A stretch of 64,000 nucleotides of DNA from Helicobacter pylori (GCF_009689985.1 NZ_QBAW01000001.1:338888-402887), one strand, 5' to 3'. Counted from the stretch's first letter, positions 52,828-63,711 are shown. A program made the numbers and translations. Notes: generated by a model from the sequence alone, not told the origin.

Positions 52828-53628
52828 GTGAAAGAAGAGTTATTTAAAGAAAAATCTCGTTACATTACAGGGTTTGTTTTAATCATTGTGGCAGGCTTGA
52901 TTTTGTATGCGGACAATTTGTTGTTGTTTTGGGCGGTTTTAGGGGGGGTTTATGTGGCAGGGTTTTCTGAAGCGTTAAGACTATTTCAAGTTAAAGCGAG
53001 CTTTAGCCTGTATCTTGTTTTAGTGTTGTCATGGGTAGCGGCGTATTTTAACGGGCACCCTATAGAATGCGCTCTTATTAGCGCGATGGTCATGGCTAGC
53101 ATCATCGCTTATCAAAAAGTGCACCATAGCGAAGCCATTTTACCCTTTTTATACCCGGGCGTTGGGTTTTTTGCGCTTTTTGGGGTTTATAAGGATTTTG
53201 GTGCGGTAGCGATCATTTGGCTTTTAGTCGTGGTGGTTGCAAGCGATGTGGGGGCGTTTTTTGGAGGTAAGCTTTTAGGCAAAACCCCTTTCACGCCCAC
53301 TTCGCCGAATAAAACCTTAGAGGGCGCGTTGATTGGCGTGGTTTTGGCGAGCGTTTTAGGATCGTTTGTGGGCATGGGGAAATTGAGTGGGGGCTTTCTT
53401 ATGGCGCTTTTATTCAGCTTTTTAATCGCCCTTGTGGCGGTGTTTGGGGATTTGTATGAAAGCTATTTGAAACGAAAGGTCGGGATCAAAGATAGCGGTA
53501 AGATTTTACCTGGGCATGGGGGCGTTTTAGACCGATTGGATTCCATGCTTTTTGGGGCTTTAAGCTTGCATGTGTTGTTGTATTTTTTAGAAGTTTGGAA
53601 AGAAACGGCGGTGTTTTTAGGGGATTGA
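52828..53628 (+). CDS. cdsA: phosphatidate cytidylyltransferase
   Basis: CdsA makes CDP-diacylglycerol, the precursor of phosphatidylethanolamine, phosphatidylglycerol and cardiolipin. The 266-residue membrane protein has about seven hydrophobic segments and the CdsA signature SYLKRKVGIKDSGKILPGHG followed by GVLDRLDS near residues 211-236. The start is GTG at 52828 with AAGGAA upstream. Its TGA is immediately followed by the dxr ATG, so the two are coupled. Confidence 0.95.
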   Translation: MKEELFKEKSRYITGFVLIIVAGLILYADNLLLFWAVLGGVYVAGFSEALRLFQVKASFSLYLVLVLSWVAAYFNGHPIECALISAMVMASIIAYQKVHHSEAILPFLYPGVGFFALFGVYKDFGAVAIIWLLVVVVASDVGAFFGGKLLGKTPFTPTSPNKTLEGALIGVVLASVLGSFVGMGKLSGGFLMALLFSFLIALVAVFGDLYESYLKRKVGIKDSGKILPGHGGVLDRLDSMLFGALSLHVLLYFLEVWKETAVFLGD

Positions 53629-54735
53629 ATGGTTGTTTTAGGAAGCACCGGCTCTATTGGGAAAAACGCCCTAAAAATCGCAAAAAAATTCAAGGTAAAA
53701 ATAGAAGCCTTGAGCTGTGGGAAAAATATCGCTTTAATCAATGAGCAAATCAAAGTTTTCAAACCCAAGAAAGTGGCGATTTTAGATCCTAACGATTTGA
53801 ATGGCTTAGAGCCTTTGGGCGCGAAAGTGTTTGTGGGGCTAGAGGGCGTTGATGCGATGATAGAAGAGTGCGTTTCAAATTTAGTCATTAACGCCATTGT
53901 GGGCGTGGCTGGATTGAGGGCGAGCTTTAAAAGCTTACAAACCAACAAAAAACTAGCCCTAGCGAATAAAGAAAGCTTGGTGAGCGCGGGGCATTTATTA
54001 GACATTTCACAAATCACGCCCATTGACAGCGAGCATTTTGGTTTGTGGGCGTTGTTGCAAAACAAGGCTTTAAAGCCTAAATCCTTAATCATTAGCGCGA
54101 GTGGGGGGGCTTTCAGGGACACGCCTTTAGAACTCATTCCTATTCAAAACGCGCAAAACGCGCTCAAGCACCCTAATTGGAGCATGGGATCTAAAATCAC
54201 CATTGATTCAGCGAGCATGGTCAATAAGCTTTTTGAAATCCTAGAAACTTATTGGCTTTTTGGCGCGTCTTTGAAGATTGATGCGCTGATTGAAAGGAGT
54301 TCTATCGTGCATGCTTTGGTGGAGTTTGAAGATAACTCTATCATCGCGCATTTGGCAAGCGCGGACATGCAATTACCTATAAGCTATGCGATCGATTCGA
54401 AGTTGGCTTCTTTGAGCGCTTCTATCAAACCCCTAGATTTATACGCTTTAAGCGCGATTAAATTTGAACCCATTAGCATGGAGCGCTACACTTTGTGGCG
54501 TTATAAAGACTTGTTGTTGGAAAACCCAAAGCTTGGCGTAGTGCTGAATGCGAGCAATGAGGTGGCGATAGAGAAGTTTTTGAGCAAAGAAATTGCTTTT
54601 GGTGGGCTTATCAAAACCATTTCTCAAGCCCTAGAATCATACGCTAAAACGCCTTTCAAGCTCTCTAATTTAGATGAAGTGCTGGCGTTGGATAAAGAAG
54701 TTAGGGAGCGTTTTGGAAATGTAGCGAGAGTGTAG
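53629..54735 (+). CDS. dxr: 1-deoxy-D-xylulose-5-phosphate reductoisomerase
   Basis: Dxr (IspC) makes MEP, the committed step of the non-mevalonate isoprenoid pathway. It starts VVLGSTGSIGKNALKIA (NADPH loop). LANKESLVSAGHLL lies near residue 115 and the metal/substrate residues are in IDSEHFGLWALLQ near 137. The 368-residue chain ends at the start of the next promoter. The tight cdsA-dxr junction is typical of this group. Confidence 0.96.
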   Translation: MVVLGSTGSIGKNALKIAKKFKVKIEALSCGKNIALINEQIKVFKPKKVAILDPNDLNGLEPLGAKVFVGLEGVDAMIEECVSNLVINAIVGVAGLRASFKSLQTNKKLALANKESLVSAGHLLDISQITPIDSEHFGLWALLQNKALKPKSLIISASGGAFRDTPLELIPIQNAQNALKHPNWSMGSKITIDSASMVNKLFEILETYWLFGASLKIDALIERSSIVHALVEFEDNSIIAHLASADMQLPISYAIDSKLASLSASIKPLDLYALSAIKFEPISMERYTLWRYKDLLLENPKLGVVLNASNEVAIEKFLSKEIAFGGLIKTISQALESYAKTPFKLSNLDEVLALDKEVRERFGNVARV

Positions 54736-54741
54736 TATAAT
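54736..54741 (+). promoter_or_regulatory. -10 box (TATAAT) of the poly-G glycosyltransferase
   Basis: TATAAT in GTAGTATAATAAGA directly follows the dxr stop, 46 bp before the ATG at 54787. Confidence 0.7.
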
Positions 54742-54786
54742 AAGATTTTGCTTTTAGTAGCGTTTTTATTTCAATCAGGAGTTTTT

Positions 54787-55928
54787 ATGGGGTTAAAAAA
54801 TAAAATCAAGGGTTTTATTAAAGAGAGAATGCCTTTTGTGGTCAGATATGTTCGTAGTTTAAAAGGGACCAAAAATATTTATGATGAAATCAATCATGAA
54901 ATTAAGGAAATGTTAGAGGCTAAAAAACTTCATTCTCTTCAAGAAAAAGCTTTATTCAACCATGACCATCAAGAAAGCGTGTTTTTGGCTATCGCTTCTT
55001 TAAATAATGAAAGTTTCATTGAACGCAATAAGAGTATTTATAAAAATAATTCTCTTAATTATAATTATGGGGGGGGGGGCATTTAGAAGATAGGGTTATC
55101 CATCCCACTTTAACTCTACCCAATCCCACGCATTCAGGTTATTTTGACTATGATAAAAAAAGTCAAAACCCTAAAAGCCCTCTAAACCCATGGGCTTTTA
55201 TTAGAGTCAAAAATGAAATCGTTACTTTAGAAGAGAGTTTGTTTTCTATGCTTCCTGCCATTCAAAGGGGGGTCATTGGTTTTAATGATTGCGATGATGG
55301 CTCTAAAGAAGTGATTTTAGAGTTTTGTAAAAAGTTCCCCTCATTTATCCCTATCAGCTATCCTTATGAAGTCATACTAAAGGATTGCCCGAGTTTGTGG
55401 CACCAATTTTATCATTACTCTAATTATACGCTTTCTTTTATCCCTAAAAATGAGTGGGTTATCAAAATTGATTGCGATCATATTTATGACGCTAAAAAAC
55501 TTTATGAAAGTTTTTATATCCCTAAGAGCATTAAAGAGGTTGTGATGTATTCGCGCATTAATTTTGTGGTGCAAGATTTTGAGGTGTTTATGCGTAATGA
55601 TGGGGATTTTGGGTTTTTAGACGCATGGGGAGATCATTGGTTATTTTATAACGATTGTGAGCCTTTTGAAATTTGGCAATATAATGGTGATGCTTATGAA
55701 ACTTTAAAGCTTAAAGATAAACACCATATTAAAGATAAAGAACTCGTGCAATGGCACTTCCCTTTAGCTAAAAAGAGGCGAAACGCTCTTGTTTATAATG
55801 ATTTAATCCCTTTAAAAGATTTTAAAAAGCACCATGCCGATTTGATAGGCACAAGGATTGAAGAAAGCATGCTAGATGAAAAGAGAATTTTAGAAATGTA
55901 TCAAAAATTCAATTTAGCGAAAGAATAG
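54787..55928 (+). CDS. LPS glycosyltransferase (CgtA-like), phase-variable, OFF
   Basis: This corresponds to H. pylori HP0217, annotated as a beta-1,4-N-acetylgalactosaminyltransferase-like LPS enzyme. The ATG at 54787 follows CAGGAG. The first part reads [20 protein letters not shown] and reaches a G11 tract, after which the frame stops (GGGGI). Nine or twelve G would join it to [20 protein letters not shown] and on to 55928, about 380 residues. The second part holds the likely donor motif [10 protein letters not shown] near residue 225. The gene is therefore OFF here. The sugar transferred cannot be told from the sequence. Confidence 0.88.
55069..55079 (+). repeat. G11 homopolymer in the CgtA-like gene
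   Basis: Eleven G follow AATTAT in the 5' third of the gene. Only multiples of three G keep the frame, so this length is OFF. Confidence 0.9.
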
Positions 55929-55943
55929 CTACAAGCATGTAGC

Positions 55944-56495
55944 CTATTTCCTCACAAACTGCTTGTATAAAAATTCCTTTCTCCCTATGGCGATGATATG
56001 CCCGCGCATTTTGTCATGCAAATCGCCTAAGAAAAAAGGGGCTTTTAAGGCGAGTTTAGGAATGTCTAGGGCATACACCTGAATTAAGTAATGGTGATCG
56101 CCATTAGGGGGCATGGGACCGATATATACGCTGTTATTGAGATTGGAACGTTGTTTTTCGCTTTCATTAAGAGAAGAACGGATAAAGCCTTGAGTGAGCG
56201 AATTGACCCCTTGAGTAATCCTTTTATCCATCATGGAAGCGTTTTCTTCTAAAACATTATAAGAAATATTGCCCACGACCCAATGGACAAATGACATGCC
56301 GCACACTTTTTGAGCGTCATGATCGATGAGTTCTAACGCATAGCTTTGAGCGCCTTCTACTTTTTGCCATGAGATTTTAGGCGAATAAGTGGGTAAGCCG
56401 TTTGGATTGAGAAACCCTCTAGGAGCGTTACCGCCAAATTTAGCGTCCAAATACCCTTGCGAATCGGTTTGAATCATTACTTCAAAAGTTTTCAT
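55944..56495 (-). CDS. PEBP family protein (YbhB/YbcL-like)
   Basis: This phosphatidylethanolamine-binding-protein-like fold has unknown bacterial function. The 183-residue cytoplasmic protein shows SPKISWQKVEGAQSYALELI, the ligand-site stretch FVHWVVGNISYNV near residue 69 and GPMPPNGDHHYLIQVYALDI near 126, all as in YbhB/YbcL. The middle differs from E. coli by insertions. It converges with the glycosyltransferase, 15 bp apart. Confidence 0.88.
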   Translation of the reverse strand: MKTFEVMIQTDSQGYLDAKFGGNAPRGFLNPNGLPTYSPKISWQKVEGAQSYALELIDHDAQKVCGMSFVHWVVGNISYNVLEENASMMDKRITQGVNSLTQGFIRSSLNESEKQRSNLNNSVYIGPMPPNGDHHYLIQVYALDIPKLALKAPFFLGDLHDKMRGHIIAIGRKEFLYKQFVRK

Positions 56496-56533
56496 TTTAA
56501 GCCCTTTTTCTTTGAAATCATTTTGCGTTTTTT

Positions 56534-56539
56534 ATTGTA
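56534..56539 (-). promoter_or_regulatory. -10 box (TACAAT) before the PEBP gene
   Basis: On the minus strand CATGCTACAATAAAAA lies 39 bp before the ATG, in the same context as the mnmG promoter. Confidence 0.5.
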
Positions 56540-56621
56540 GCATGATAATAAAAATACATCTTAATTTGGAGCATGGTATTAGAATAATCATTTTTAATGA
56601 TTAAATAGCTATTTATTTTTA

Positions 56622-57101
56622 GTGGTTAGTATTGAACGCATGGAAAGTAAAATAAATCGTTTGAGTGCCAAGATAGATGCATTATTGGAACAGCAAAAAA
56701 GGGTGATTTCTTTACTAGAAGCTTATTTGAGCGTTTATCCCACCCAAGAGGCTTCAAATAAGTTTTTTAAAAGCGTTAGTCAAGGGATGGAGTTAGCCCC
56801 AGAAATCGCACAAGAAGATGAAGAAAAACGCCTTTATGTGTTGCAATATTTAAGCCATGTAGATATTACTAAAAACAAGCAAGACTCCCAGCTCAAAAAA
56901 GATTGTTTGGAATTTATCCAAAGGTTTAATGTCCCAAAGCCCATTATGGTTACCGCTCTTTATAACCTTAGGGGCATTAAGCCCACTAAAAAAGAAGTAG
57001 CGAAGCAATTGCAAAAACTCTATGTGTGGGAGAAGCGTTACCAACAAGGGGGGATAGACGCTTTAAAAGGCAGGCGTGGGAGACCCCTTAAAAAACCTTA
57101 A
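56622..57101 (+). CDS. helix-turn-helix protein with transposase-like C-terminus
   Basis: This 159-residue protein of unknown role starts with a coiled-coil-like segment (ESKINRLSAKIDALLEQQKR). Its C-terminal region has PTKKEVAKQLQ followed by VWEKRYQQGGIDALKGRRGR, a pattern seen in winged helix-turn-helix heads of transposases and of some regulators. No DDE domain is present. The start is GTG at 56622 or ATG at 56640; neither has a good Shine-Dalgarno. It sits alone before nifS. Confidence 0.65.
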   Translation: MVSIERMESKINRLSAKIDALLEQQKRVISLLEAYLSVYPTQEASNKFFKSVSQGMELAPEIAQEDEEKRLYVLQYLSHVDITKNKQDSQLKKDCLEFIQRFNVPKPIMVTALYNLRGIKPTKKEVAKQLQKLYVWEKRYQQGGIDALKGRRGRPLKKP

Positions 57102-57238
57102 GTGGGTTGGTAGTGGCTGTTGTTGGTTTTTGATAGGAGGATGTTCGCATTTCTCAAAATGTTTTCAAAAATTCATCTTATTTTTAAGTTAAAATTAAGA
57201 AAATATCTTGTATTAAATCATAATTTAGACCTAGATAA

Positions 57239-58438
<1,200 letters not shown>

Positions 58439-58461
58439 AAAGAAAATATAAAGGAATTAAA

Positions 58462-59442
58462 ATGGCAAAACATGATTTAGTGGGATCAGCCCTTTGGGAC
58501 GCGTATTCTAAAGAAGTTCAAAGGCGCATGGATAACCCTACGCATTTAGGGGTCATCACCGAAGATCAGGCTAAGGCTAAAAACGCTAAGCTCATTGTAG
58601 CGGATTATGGCGCAGAAGCATGCGGTGATGCGGTGAGATTGTATTGGCTTGTAGATGAAAGCACGGATAAGATTGTTGATGCGAAGTTTAAAAGCTTTGG
58701 TTGCGGAACAGCGATCGCAAGCTCAGACATGATGGTGGAATTGTGTTTGAATAAAAGAGTCCAAGAGGCGGTAAAAATCACGAATTTAGATGTGGAAAGA
58801 GGCTTGAGAGATGAACCGGATACGCCGGCTGTCCCTGGGCAAAAAATGCACTGCTCCGTGATGGCGTATGATGTGATCAAAAAAGCTGCCGGCATGTATT
58901 TGGGGAAAAACGCTGAAGATTTTGAAGAAGAAATCATCGTGTGCGAGTGCGCTAGGGTGAGTTTAGGCACGATTAAAGAAGTGATTAGGCTCAATGATTT
59001 AAAAAGCGTTGAAGAAATCACTAACTACACCAAAGCCGGTGCTTTTTGTAAAAGCTGTGTGAGACCTGGAGGGCATGAAAAAAGGGATTATTACCTGGTG
59101 GATATTCTTAAAGAAGTGCGCGAAGAAATGGAAGCTGAAAAGCTTAAAGCCACCGCTGATAAATCCCAAAGTGGGGAATTGGCTTTTAGGGAAATGACTA
59201 TGGTTCAAAAGATTAAAGCCGTGGATAAAGTCATTGATGAAAATATCCGCGCTATGCTTATGATGGACGGAGGGGATTTAGAGATTTTAGACATTAAAGA
59301 AAGCGATGATTACATTGATGTGTATATCCGCTACATGGGGGCATGCGATGGGTGCATGAGCGCGACTACCGGGACTTTATTTGCCATTGAAAACGCTTTG
59401 CAGGAATTATTGGATCGCAGTATCAGGGTGTTACCGATTTGA
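58462..59442 (+). CDS. nifU: Fe-S cluster scaffold NifU
   Basis: NifU builds clusters with sulfur from NifS. The 326-residue protein has three parts: an IscU-like domain (about residues 1-130) with cysteines in EACGDAV, FGCGTAIASS and MHCSVMA; a central ferredoxin-like/BFD part (about 150-210) with CECARVSLG and FCKSCVRPGG; and a C-terminal NifU domain (about 245-326) with MGACDGCMSATTG. All expected cysteine pairs are present. It follows nifS by 23 bp. Confidence 0.96.
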   Translation: MAKHDLVGSALWDAYSKEVQRRMDNPTHLGVITEDQAKAKNAKLIVADYGAEACGDAVRLYWLVDESTDKIVDAKFKSFGCGTAIASSDMMVELCLNKRVQEAVKITNLDVERGLRDEPDTPAVPGQKMHCSVMAYDVIKKAAGMYLGKNAEDFEEEIIVCECARVSLGTIKEVIRLNDLKSVEEITNYTKAGAFCKSCVRPGGHEKRDYYLVDILKEVREEMEAEKLKATADKSQSGELAFREMTMVQKIKAVDKVIDENIRAMLMMDGGDLEILDIKESDDYIDVYIRYMGACDGCMSATTGTLFAIENALQELLDRSIRVLPI

Positions 59443-59598
59443 TTTGTTCTTTTTAGGGGGTGAAAGCCTTTTTCAAGCGAGTGCTAATAAACTTACAATG
59501 AAGAATGATTAGCGCTTGCGGTATTCATTATACGCTACTTTTATGCTAATATGCTATTTTCGTTTAAAGCGATTTGCGATGATGATTGAAGGAACTTG

Positions 59599-59832
59599 AT
59601 GAAAACGACAGAAAACACAGATGAAACTCACTTAAGGGGAACTAAAAATAAACTAGGGCGCAAACCAAAAGCAGACGCTAATAAAAAAACTCGCGCTGTA
59701 AGCTTGTATTTTTCTGATGAGCAATACCAAAAACTAGAGAAAATGGCTAACGAAGAAGAAGAAAGCGTGGGATCTTATATCAAACGCTATATTTTGAAGG
59801 CTTTAAGAAAAATAGAGCAAAATGGCCCTTGA
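59599..59832 (+). CDS. ribbon-helix-helix (Arc/MetJ-type) DNA-binding protein
   Basis: This 77-residue regulator corresponds to HP0222, whose solution structure places it in the Arc/MetJ fold as I recall. A flexible basic head (TKNKLGRKPKADANKK) precedes the strand TRAVSLYFSDEQYQKLEKMA and the helix EEEESVGSYIKRYILKALRK, as in RHH proteins. The ATG at 59599 follows AAGGAA. The target operator is unknown; it lies between nifU and radA. Confidence 0.85.
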   Translation: MKTTENTDETHLRGTKNKLGRKPKADANKKTRAVSLYFSDEQYQKLEKMANEEEESVGSYIKRYILKALRKIEQNGP

Positions 59833-59936
59833 TAACTTTTTAACTTGTTTTTGCTTTACGAGTTTTGCTATAGAACAAAACCAAACCCCATTTTTATTTG
59901 GTCTTTAGCTGTGTGGTTTTAAAAAAGAGTGGTATT

Positions 59937-61283
59937 TTGGCTAAAAAAACTTCTTTATTTGAGTGTCAGCATTGCGGTTTTACAAGCCCTAAGTGGCTGG
60001 GCAAGTGCGTTCAATGCAACGCATGGGAGAGTTTTATAGAATTGAACCAAACCCAAAAGGAAGTTTTAATCGCACTTAAAAACCCTCTCCCAAAAGCGCA
60101 AAAAAGCGTTTCTATCGCTGAAATTGAGCATGAAGAAGTGGTGAAGTTTTCTTCCACTCAGAGCGAGTTGGATATTGTTTTGGGTGGGGGGATTGCTAAA
60201 GGAGGGTTGTATTTAGTGGGGGGGAGTCCTGGGGTGGGGAAATCCACTCTGCTTTTGAAAGTGGCTTCTGGCTTAGCCAAAAACCAGCAAAAGGTTTTGT
60301 ATGTGAGCGGGGAAGAGAGCTTGAGCCAGATTAAAATGCGCGCCACTAGATTGGATTGCATAGAAAAAGAATTGTATCTGCTCAATGAAATCAATTGGCC
60401 TGTGATTAAGGCTAATATTGAAAGCGAAAATTATTTTGCTTGCGTGATTGATTCCATTCAAACGCTTTATTCGCCAGAGATTTCTTCAGCGCCCGGCTCT
60501 ATTTCGCAAGTGCGAGAGATCACTTTTGAGCTCATGCGTTTAGCCAAAACAAGAAATATTGCTGTTTTTATCATCGGTCATATCACTAAAGAAGGGAGCA
60601 TCGCAGGGCCTAGAGTGCTAGAGCATATGGTGGATAGCGTGCTGTATTTTGAAGGCGATCCCAGTAGGGAATTAAGGATTTTAAGGAGTTTTAAAAACCG
60701 CTTTGGCCCTACGAGTGAAATCGGCTTGTTTGAGATGAAAGAGCAGGGTTTGGTGAGCGCTAAAGAAGCTTCAAGCTTGTTTTTTTCTAAAGAAGAGCCT
60801 ATGGAGGGGAGTGCCATTACCATCACTTTAGAAGGATCAAGGGCGTTGATTTTAGAGATTCAGGCGTTGGTGAGCGAGTGCAGTTTTGGAGCGCCCAAAC
60901 GCTTAGCGAACGGGTTTGACACCAACCGCCTTAACATGCTCATCGCTTTATTAGAAAAAAAGCTAGAAATCCCTTTAAACCGCCATGATGTGTTCATTAA
61001 TGTGAGCGGAGGCATTAAGATTAGCGAGCCGGCTTGCGATTTAGCGGTCATTGCCAGCATCCTTTCAAGCTTTAAAAACAGAAAAATTGACAATAAAACG
61101 GCGTTTTTGGGCGAAGTGAGTTTGAATGGTAGGATTTTAGAAGCCCCTAATTTGAACGCCAGATTGAAAGAAATGGAAAATTACGGCTTTTTAAAAGCCA
61201 TTTTGCCTAAAAAACCCAGCCAAAAAACCTCGATCAAATGCTATGAAGCCAATGCGGTGGGCAAGATTGTTGAATGGATGTGA
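59937..61283 (+). CDS. radA: DNA repair protein RadA
   Basis: RadA helps branch migration during recombination and natural transformation. The 448-residue protein starts with a C4 zinc finger (CQHCG and CVQCNAW), then a RecA-like ATPase with Walker A GGSPGVGKSTL near residue 88, Walker B CVIDSIQTL, and the RadA-specific KNRFGPTSEIG near 247. It ends in a Lon-type C-terminal domain. I start it at TTG 59937 because this puts the zinc finger at the family position; the in-frame start at 59898 is less likely. Confidence 0.93.
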   Translation: MAKKTSLFECQHCGFTSPKWLGKCVQCNAWESFIELNQTQKEVLIALKNPLPKAQKSVSIAEIEHEEVVKFSSTQSELDIVLGGGIAKGGLYLVGGSPGVGKSTLLLKVASGLAKNQQKVLYVSGEESLSQIKMRATRLDCIEKELYLLNEINWPVIKANIESENYFACVIDSIQTLYSPEISSAPGSISQVREITFELMRLAKTRNIAVFIIGHITKEGSIAGPRVLEHMVDSVLYFEGDPSRELRILRSFKNRFGPTSEIGLFEMKEQGLVSAKEASSLFFSKEEPMEGSAITITLEGSRALILEIQALVSECSFGAPKRLANGFDTNRLNMLIALLEKKLEIPLNRHDVFINVSGGIKISEPACDLAVIASILSSFKNRKIDNKTAFLGEVSLNGRILEAPNLNARLKEMENYGFLKAILPKKPSQKTSIKCYEANAVGKIVEWM

Positions 61284-61375
61284 TTGGAACTTTTGTTACC
61301 TAATCAAAACAGAGCCTTATTAAAATTTAAACTCAATTTAAAGAACAACTACCATTTTTTTTAGTTATAATGGCG

Positions 61376-61381
61376 GACACC
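61376..61381 (+). promoter_or_regulatory. -10 box (TATAAT) before msrAB
   Basis: TATAAT in TTTAGTTATAATGGCG lies 26 bp before the ATG, so the leader would be about 19 nt. Confidence 0.7.
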
Positions 61382-61407
61382 ATTAAAATTAAAACAAAGG
61401 TTATTCA

Positions 61408-62487
61408 ATGAAAGTATTATCTTACTTGAAACATTTTTATCTTTTTCTACTAATAGGAGCGTTTATGCAAGCGAATGAAAACATGGGATCTAAACACCCA
61501 AAAACCGATGAAAGGGTGATTTACTTGGCTGGGGGGTGCTTTTGGGGGCTAGAGGCGTATATGGAGAGGATTTATGGCGTTATAGACGCAAGCTCTGGTT
61601 ACGCTAACGGCAAGACTTCAAGCACGAATTATGAAAAGTTGCATGAGAGCGATCATGCTGAAAGCGTGAAAGTGATCTATGATCCTAAAAAGATCAGTTT
61701 GGACAAGTTGCTACGCTATTATTTTAAGGTGATTGATCCGGTGAGCGTGAACAAGCAGGGTAATGATGTGGGCAGACAGTATCGCACAGGGATTTACTAT
61801 GTCAATAGCGCGGATAGGGAAGTGATAGACAATGCCTTAAAAGCGTTACAAAAAGAAGTGAAAGGCAAAATCGCCATTGAGGTAGAGCCGTTAAAAAATT
61901 ATGTGAGGGCTGAAGAATACCACCAGGATTATTTGAAAAAACACCCCGGTGGCTATTGCCATATTGATTTGAAAAAGGCGGATGAAGTGATTGTAGATAG
62001 CGATAAATACACCAAACCAAGCGATGAAGTTTTAAAGAAAAAACTCACCAAACTCCAGTATGAGGTGACTCAAAACAAACACACTGAGAAACCTTTTGAA
62101 AATGAGTATTACAACAAAGAAGAAGAGGGTATTTATGTGGATATTACCACAGGCGAGCCGTTATTTTCTTCAGCGGATAAATACGACTCCGGTTGCGGGT
62201 GGCCAAGCTTTTCTAAGCCTATCAATAAAGATGTGGTGAAATACGAAGACGATGAGAGCCTTAACAGGAAACGCATTGAAGTATTAAGCCGTATTGGTAA
62301 GGCGCATTTAGGGCATGTGTTTAACGATGGGCCTAAAGAATTAGGGGGCTTAAGGTATTGCATCAACAGCGCGGCTTTAAGGTTTATCCCCTTAAAAGAC
62401 ATGGAAAAAGAGGGTTATGGCGAGTTTATCCCTTATATCAAAAAGGGTGAATTGAAAAAATACATCCAAGATAAAAAAACGCATTAA
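61408..62487 (+). CDS. msrAB: fused methionine sulfoxide reductase MsrA/MsrB
   Basis: This fused protein repairs both S and R forms of oxidised methionine and helps H. pylori resist oxidative stress. A hydrophobic start (about residues 1-22, [14 protein letters not shown]) suggests export or membrane association. The MsrA part carries [13 protein letters not shown] with the catalytic Cys near residue 47. The MsrB part begins near 205 and carries [23 protein letters not shown] and the catalytic [11 protein letters not shown]. Zinc CxxC pairs of other MsrB proteins are absent. Confidence 0.94.
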   Translation: MKVLSYLKHFYLFLLIGAFMQANENMGSKHPKTDERVIYLAGGCFWGLEAYMERIYGVIDASSGYANGKTSSTNYEKLHESDHAESVKVIYDPKKISLDKLLRYYFKVIDPVSVNKQGNDVGRQYRTGIYYVNSADREVIDNALKALQKEVKGKIAIEVEPLKNYVRAEEYHQDYLKKHPGGYCHIDLKKADEVIVDSDKYTKPSDEVLKKKLTKLQYEVTQNKHTEKPFENEYYNKEEEGIYVDITTGEPLFSSADKYDSGCGWPSFSKPINKDVVKYEDDESLNRKRIEVLSRIGKAHLGHVFNDGPKELGGLRYCINSAALRFIPLKDMEKEGYGEFIPYIKKGELKKYIQDKKTH

Positions 62488-62525
62488 GGGGTGATGACTA
62501 AGCCCTCTTAAGGGGGGTTAAAATA

Positions 62526-62534
62526 GGGGGGGGG
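62526..62534 (+). repeat. G9 homopolymer after msrAB
   Basis: Nine G lie 39 bp after the msrAB stop, outside any gene that I can see. Confidence 0.8.
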
Positions 62535-62719
62535 TTTAAGCGTTTGGGTTGTCTTTAAAAAACGCTAAAATCCGCCCTAAATAATTCATTTTTTAATTAC
62601 CCTTACTTTGAAGACATTCTTTTTTAAGTTTTATGGTTTTGTTCTTAAAATATCAATAACTAAAGCTTTTTATTTTTTTAAAATGGGTTTTTAATTTTAT
62701 TTTTTGTTTCAAACTCATT

Positions 62720-62813
62720 TTTTAAGGGGGTAGGGGGTTATCCCATTACAACCCCCAAACTAAACCCCCCTAACCCTAAAGAAGCGCTTTTTAAGAAACT
62801 ATCGCTTGTTAAA
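62720..62813. repeat. intergenic repeat block, copy 2
   Basis: The part AACTAAACCCCCCTAACCCT and the end ATCGCTTGTTAAA match 37065-37173. It lies 65 bp downstream of the TauE-like stop, in the same orientation relative to that gene as copy 1 is to its neighbour. Confidence 0.6.
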
Positions 62814-62877
62814 AATCAAGCTCTTTGCTATTTCATCTTTCATCTTTAAAAAATGCCCTTGATTTATTTTTAGATTT

Positions 62878-63711
62878 TTACCCCATAATGAGCTTGTGCA
62901 AAGTCGCTAAAATGCTTAAGGCATAAATGAGGAGCAACAGGATTTTATGCACCTTTTCATTAGCCAAAGCAATGAGCTTAATGCCAATGCCCACCCCTAA
63001 AAACGCTCCAATACCGGTAATCACCCCCGCTTGAACGCTTATATCATCAAGAACTTTCCCGTTATAAAGAGAGATGACCCCAGATAAAGAAGCGAATACC
63101 ACAAAAAATAGCCCCAAAGGCACGATTTTTTTAGAATCGTATTTCAAAAAATAGCCCAAAAACGGCACCATTAAAATCCCCCCACCCATGCCTAGCGGGA
63201 TAGAAAAGATGCCGGTAACAAAACCGGCGAGCATCAAAACCCCATGCGTTCTATCCATAGACACAAAAGGGATTGCACGCTTTTTTTCGGGCGTTTTGTT
63301 ATTCGCATGCAAATCAAAATGCATTTCTTCAAAATGCTTTGGCTTTTTGTTGCTAGAAAAAGCGTATTTGATAAAGGTGTAGCACACCACCACCACAAAC
63401 ACAGCCATTAAAATTTTATCGTCAATGATTTTTAAGATAAAGCTCCCTAAAATCGCCCCCATTAGCCCTCCAAGCGCGGCAAACGAGCCTTCTTTCAAAT
63501 CCAATAAGCCCTTTTTGTAATTGATGATAGAGCCGACCACTGAAGAAAAAAGCATTTGCATGAGCGAAATACCCACCGCATGGCTATAGCTAAAATGGGC
63601 AAAAATCGCGCTAGGGACGACAATCTCCCCCCCACCAATACCAAAAAACCCGGCGGTGATGCCGGTGAATAGCCCCACAAGAGCCAAAATAAACGCTGTT
63701 GATTCTTCCAT
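62878..63711 (-). CDS. TauE/SafE-family membrane permease
   Basis: This family moves sulfur-containing or organic anions across the inner membrane; the substrate here is unknown. The 277-residue product has about eight hydrophobic segments. The family glycine motifs appear twice, as LFTGITAGFFGIGGGEIVVP near residue 14 and FVTGIFSIPLGMGGGILMVP near 160, the usual internal duplication. The loop near 120-150 is charged. An AAGGAG Shine-Dalgarno precedes the ATG. Confidence 0.9.
   Translation of the reverse strand: MEESTAFILALVGLFTGITAGFFGIGGGEIVVPSAIFAHFSYSHAVGISLMQMLFSSVVGSIINYKKGLLDLKEGSFAALGGLMGAILGSFILKIIDDKILMAVFVVVVCYTFIKYAFSSNKKPKHFEEMHFDLHANNKTPEKKRAIPFVSMDRTHGVLMLAGFVTGIFSIPLGMGGGILMVPFLGYFLKYDSKKIVPLGLFFVVFASLSGVISLYNGKVLDDISVQAGVITGIGAFLGVGIGIKLIALANEKVHKILLLLIYALSILATLHKLIMG

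Larger units (their letters stand above)
62488..62877. other. 390-bp gap between convergent msrAB and TauE-like gene
   Basis: The gap contains a G9 run (62526-62534), an imperfect hairpin AGCGTTT/AAACGCT (about 62539-62571) that may end msrAB transcription, and an intergenic repeat copy. I see no ORF of note. Confidence 0.5.

Noticed and set aside
53463..54137. Minus-strand ORF of 224 codons inside cdsA and dxr
   Set aside because: It crosses two well-supported genes and shows no domain, so it is a shadow.
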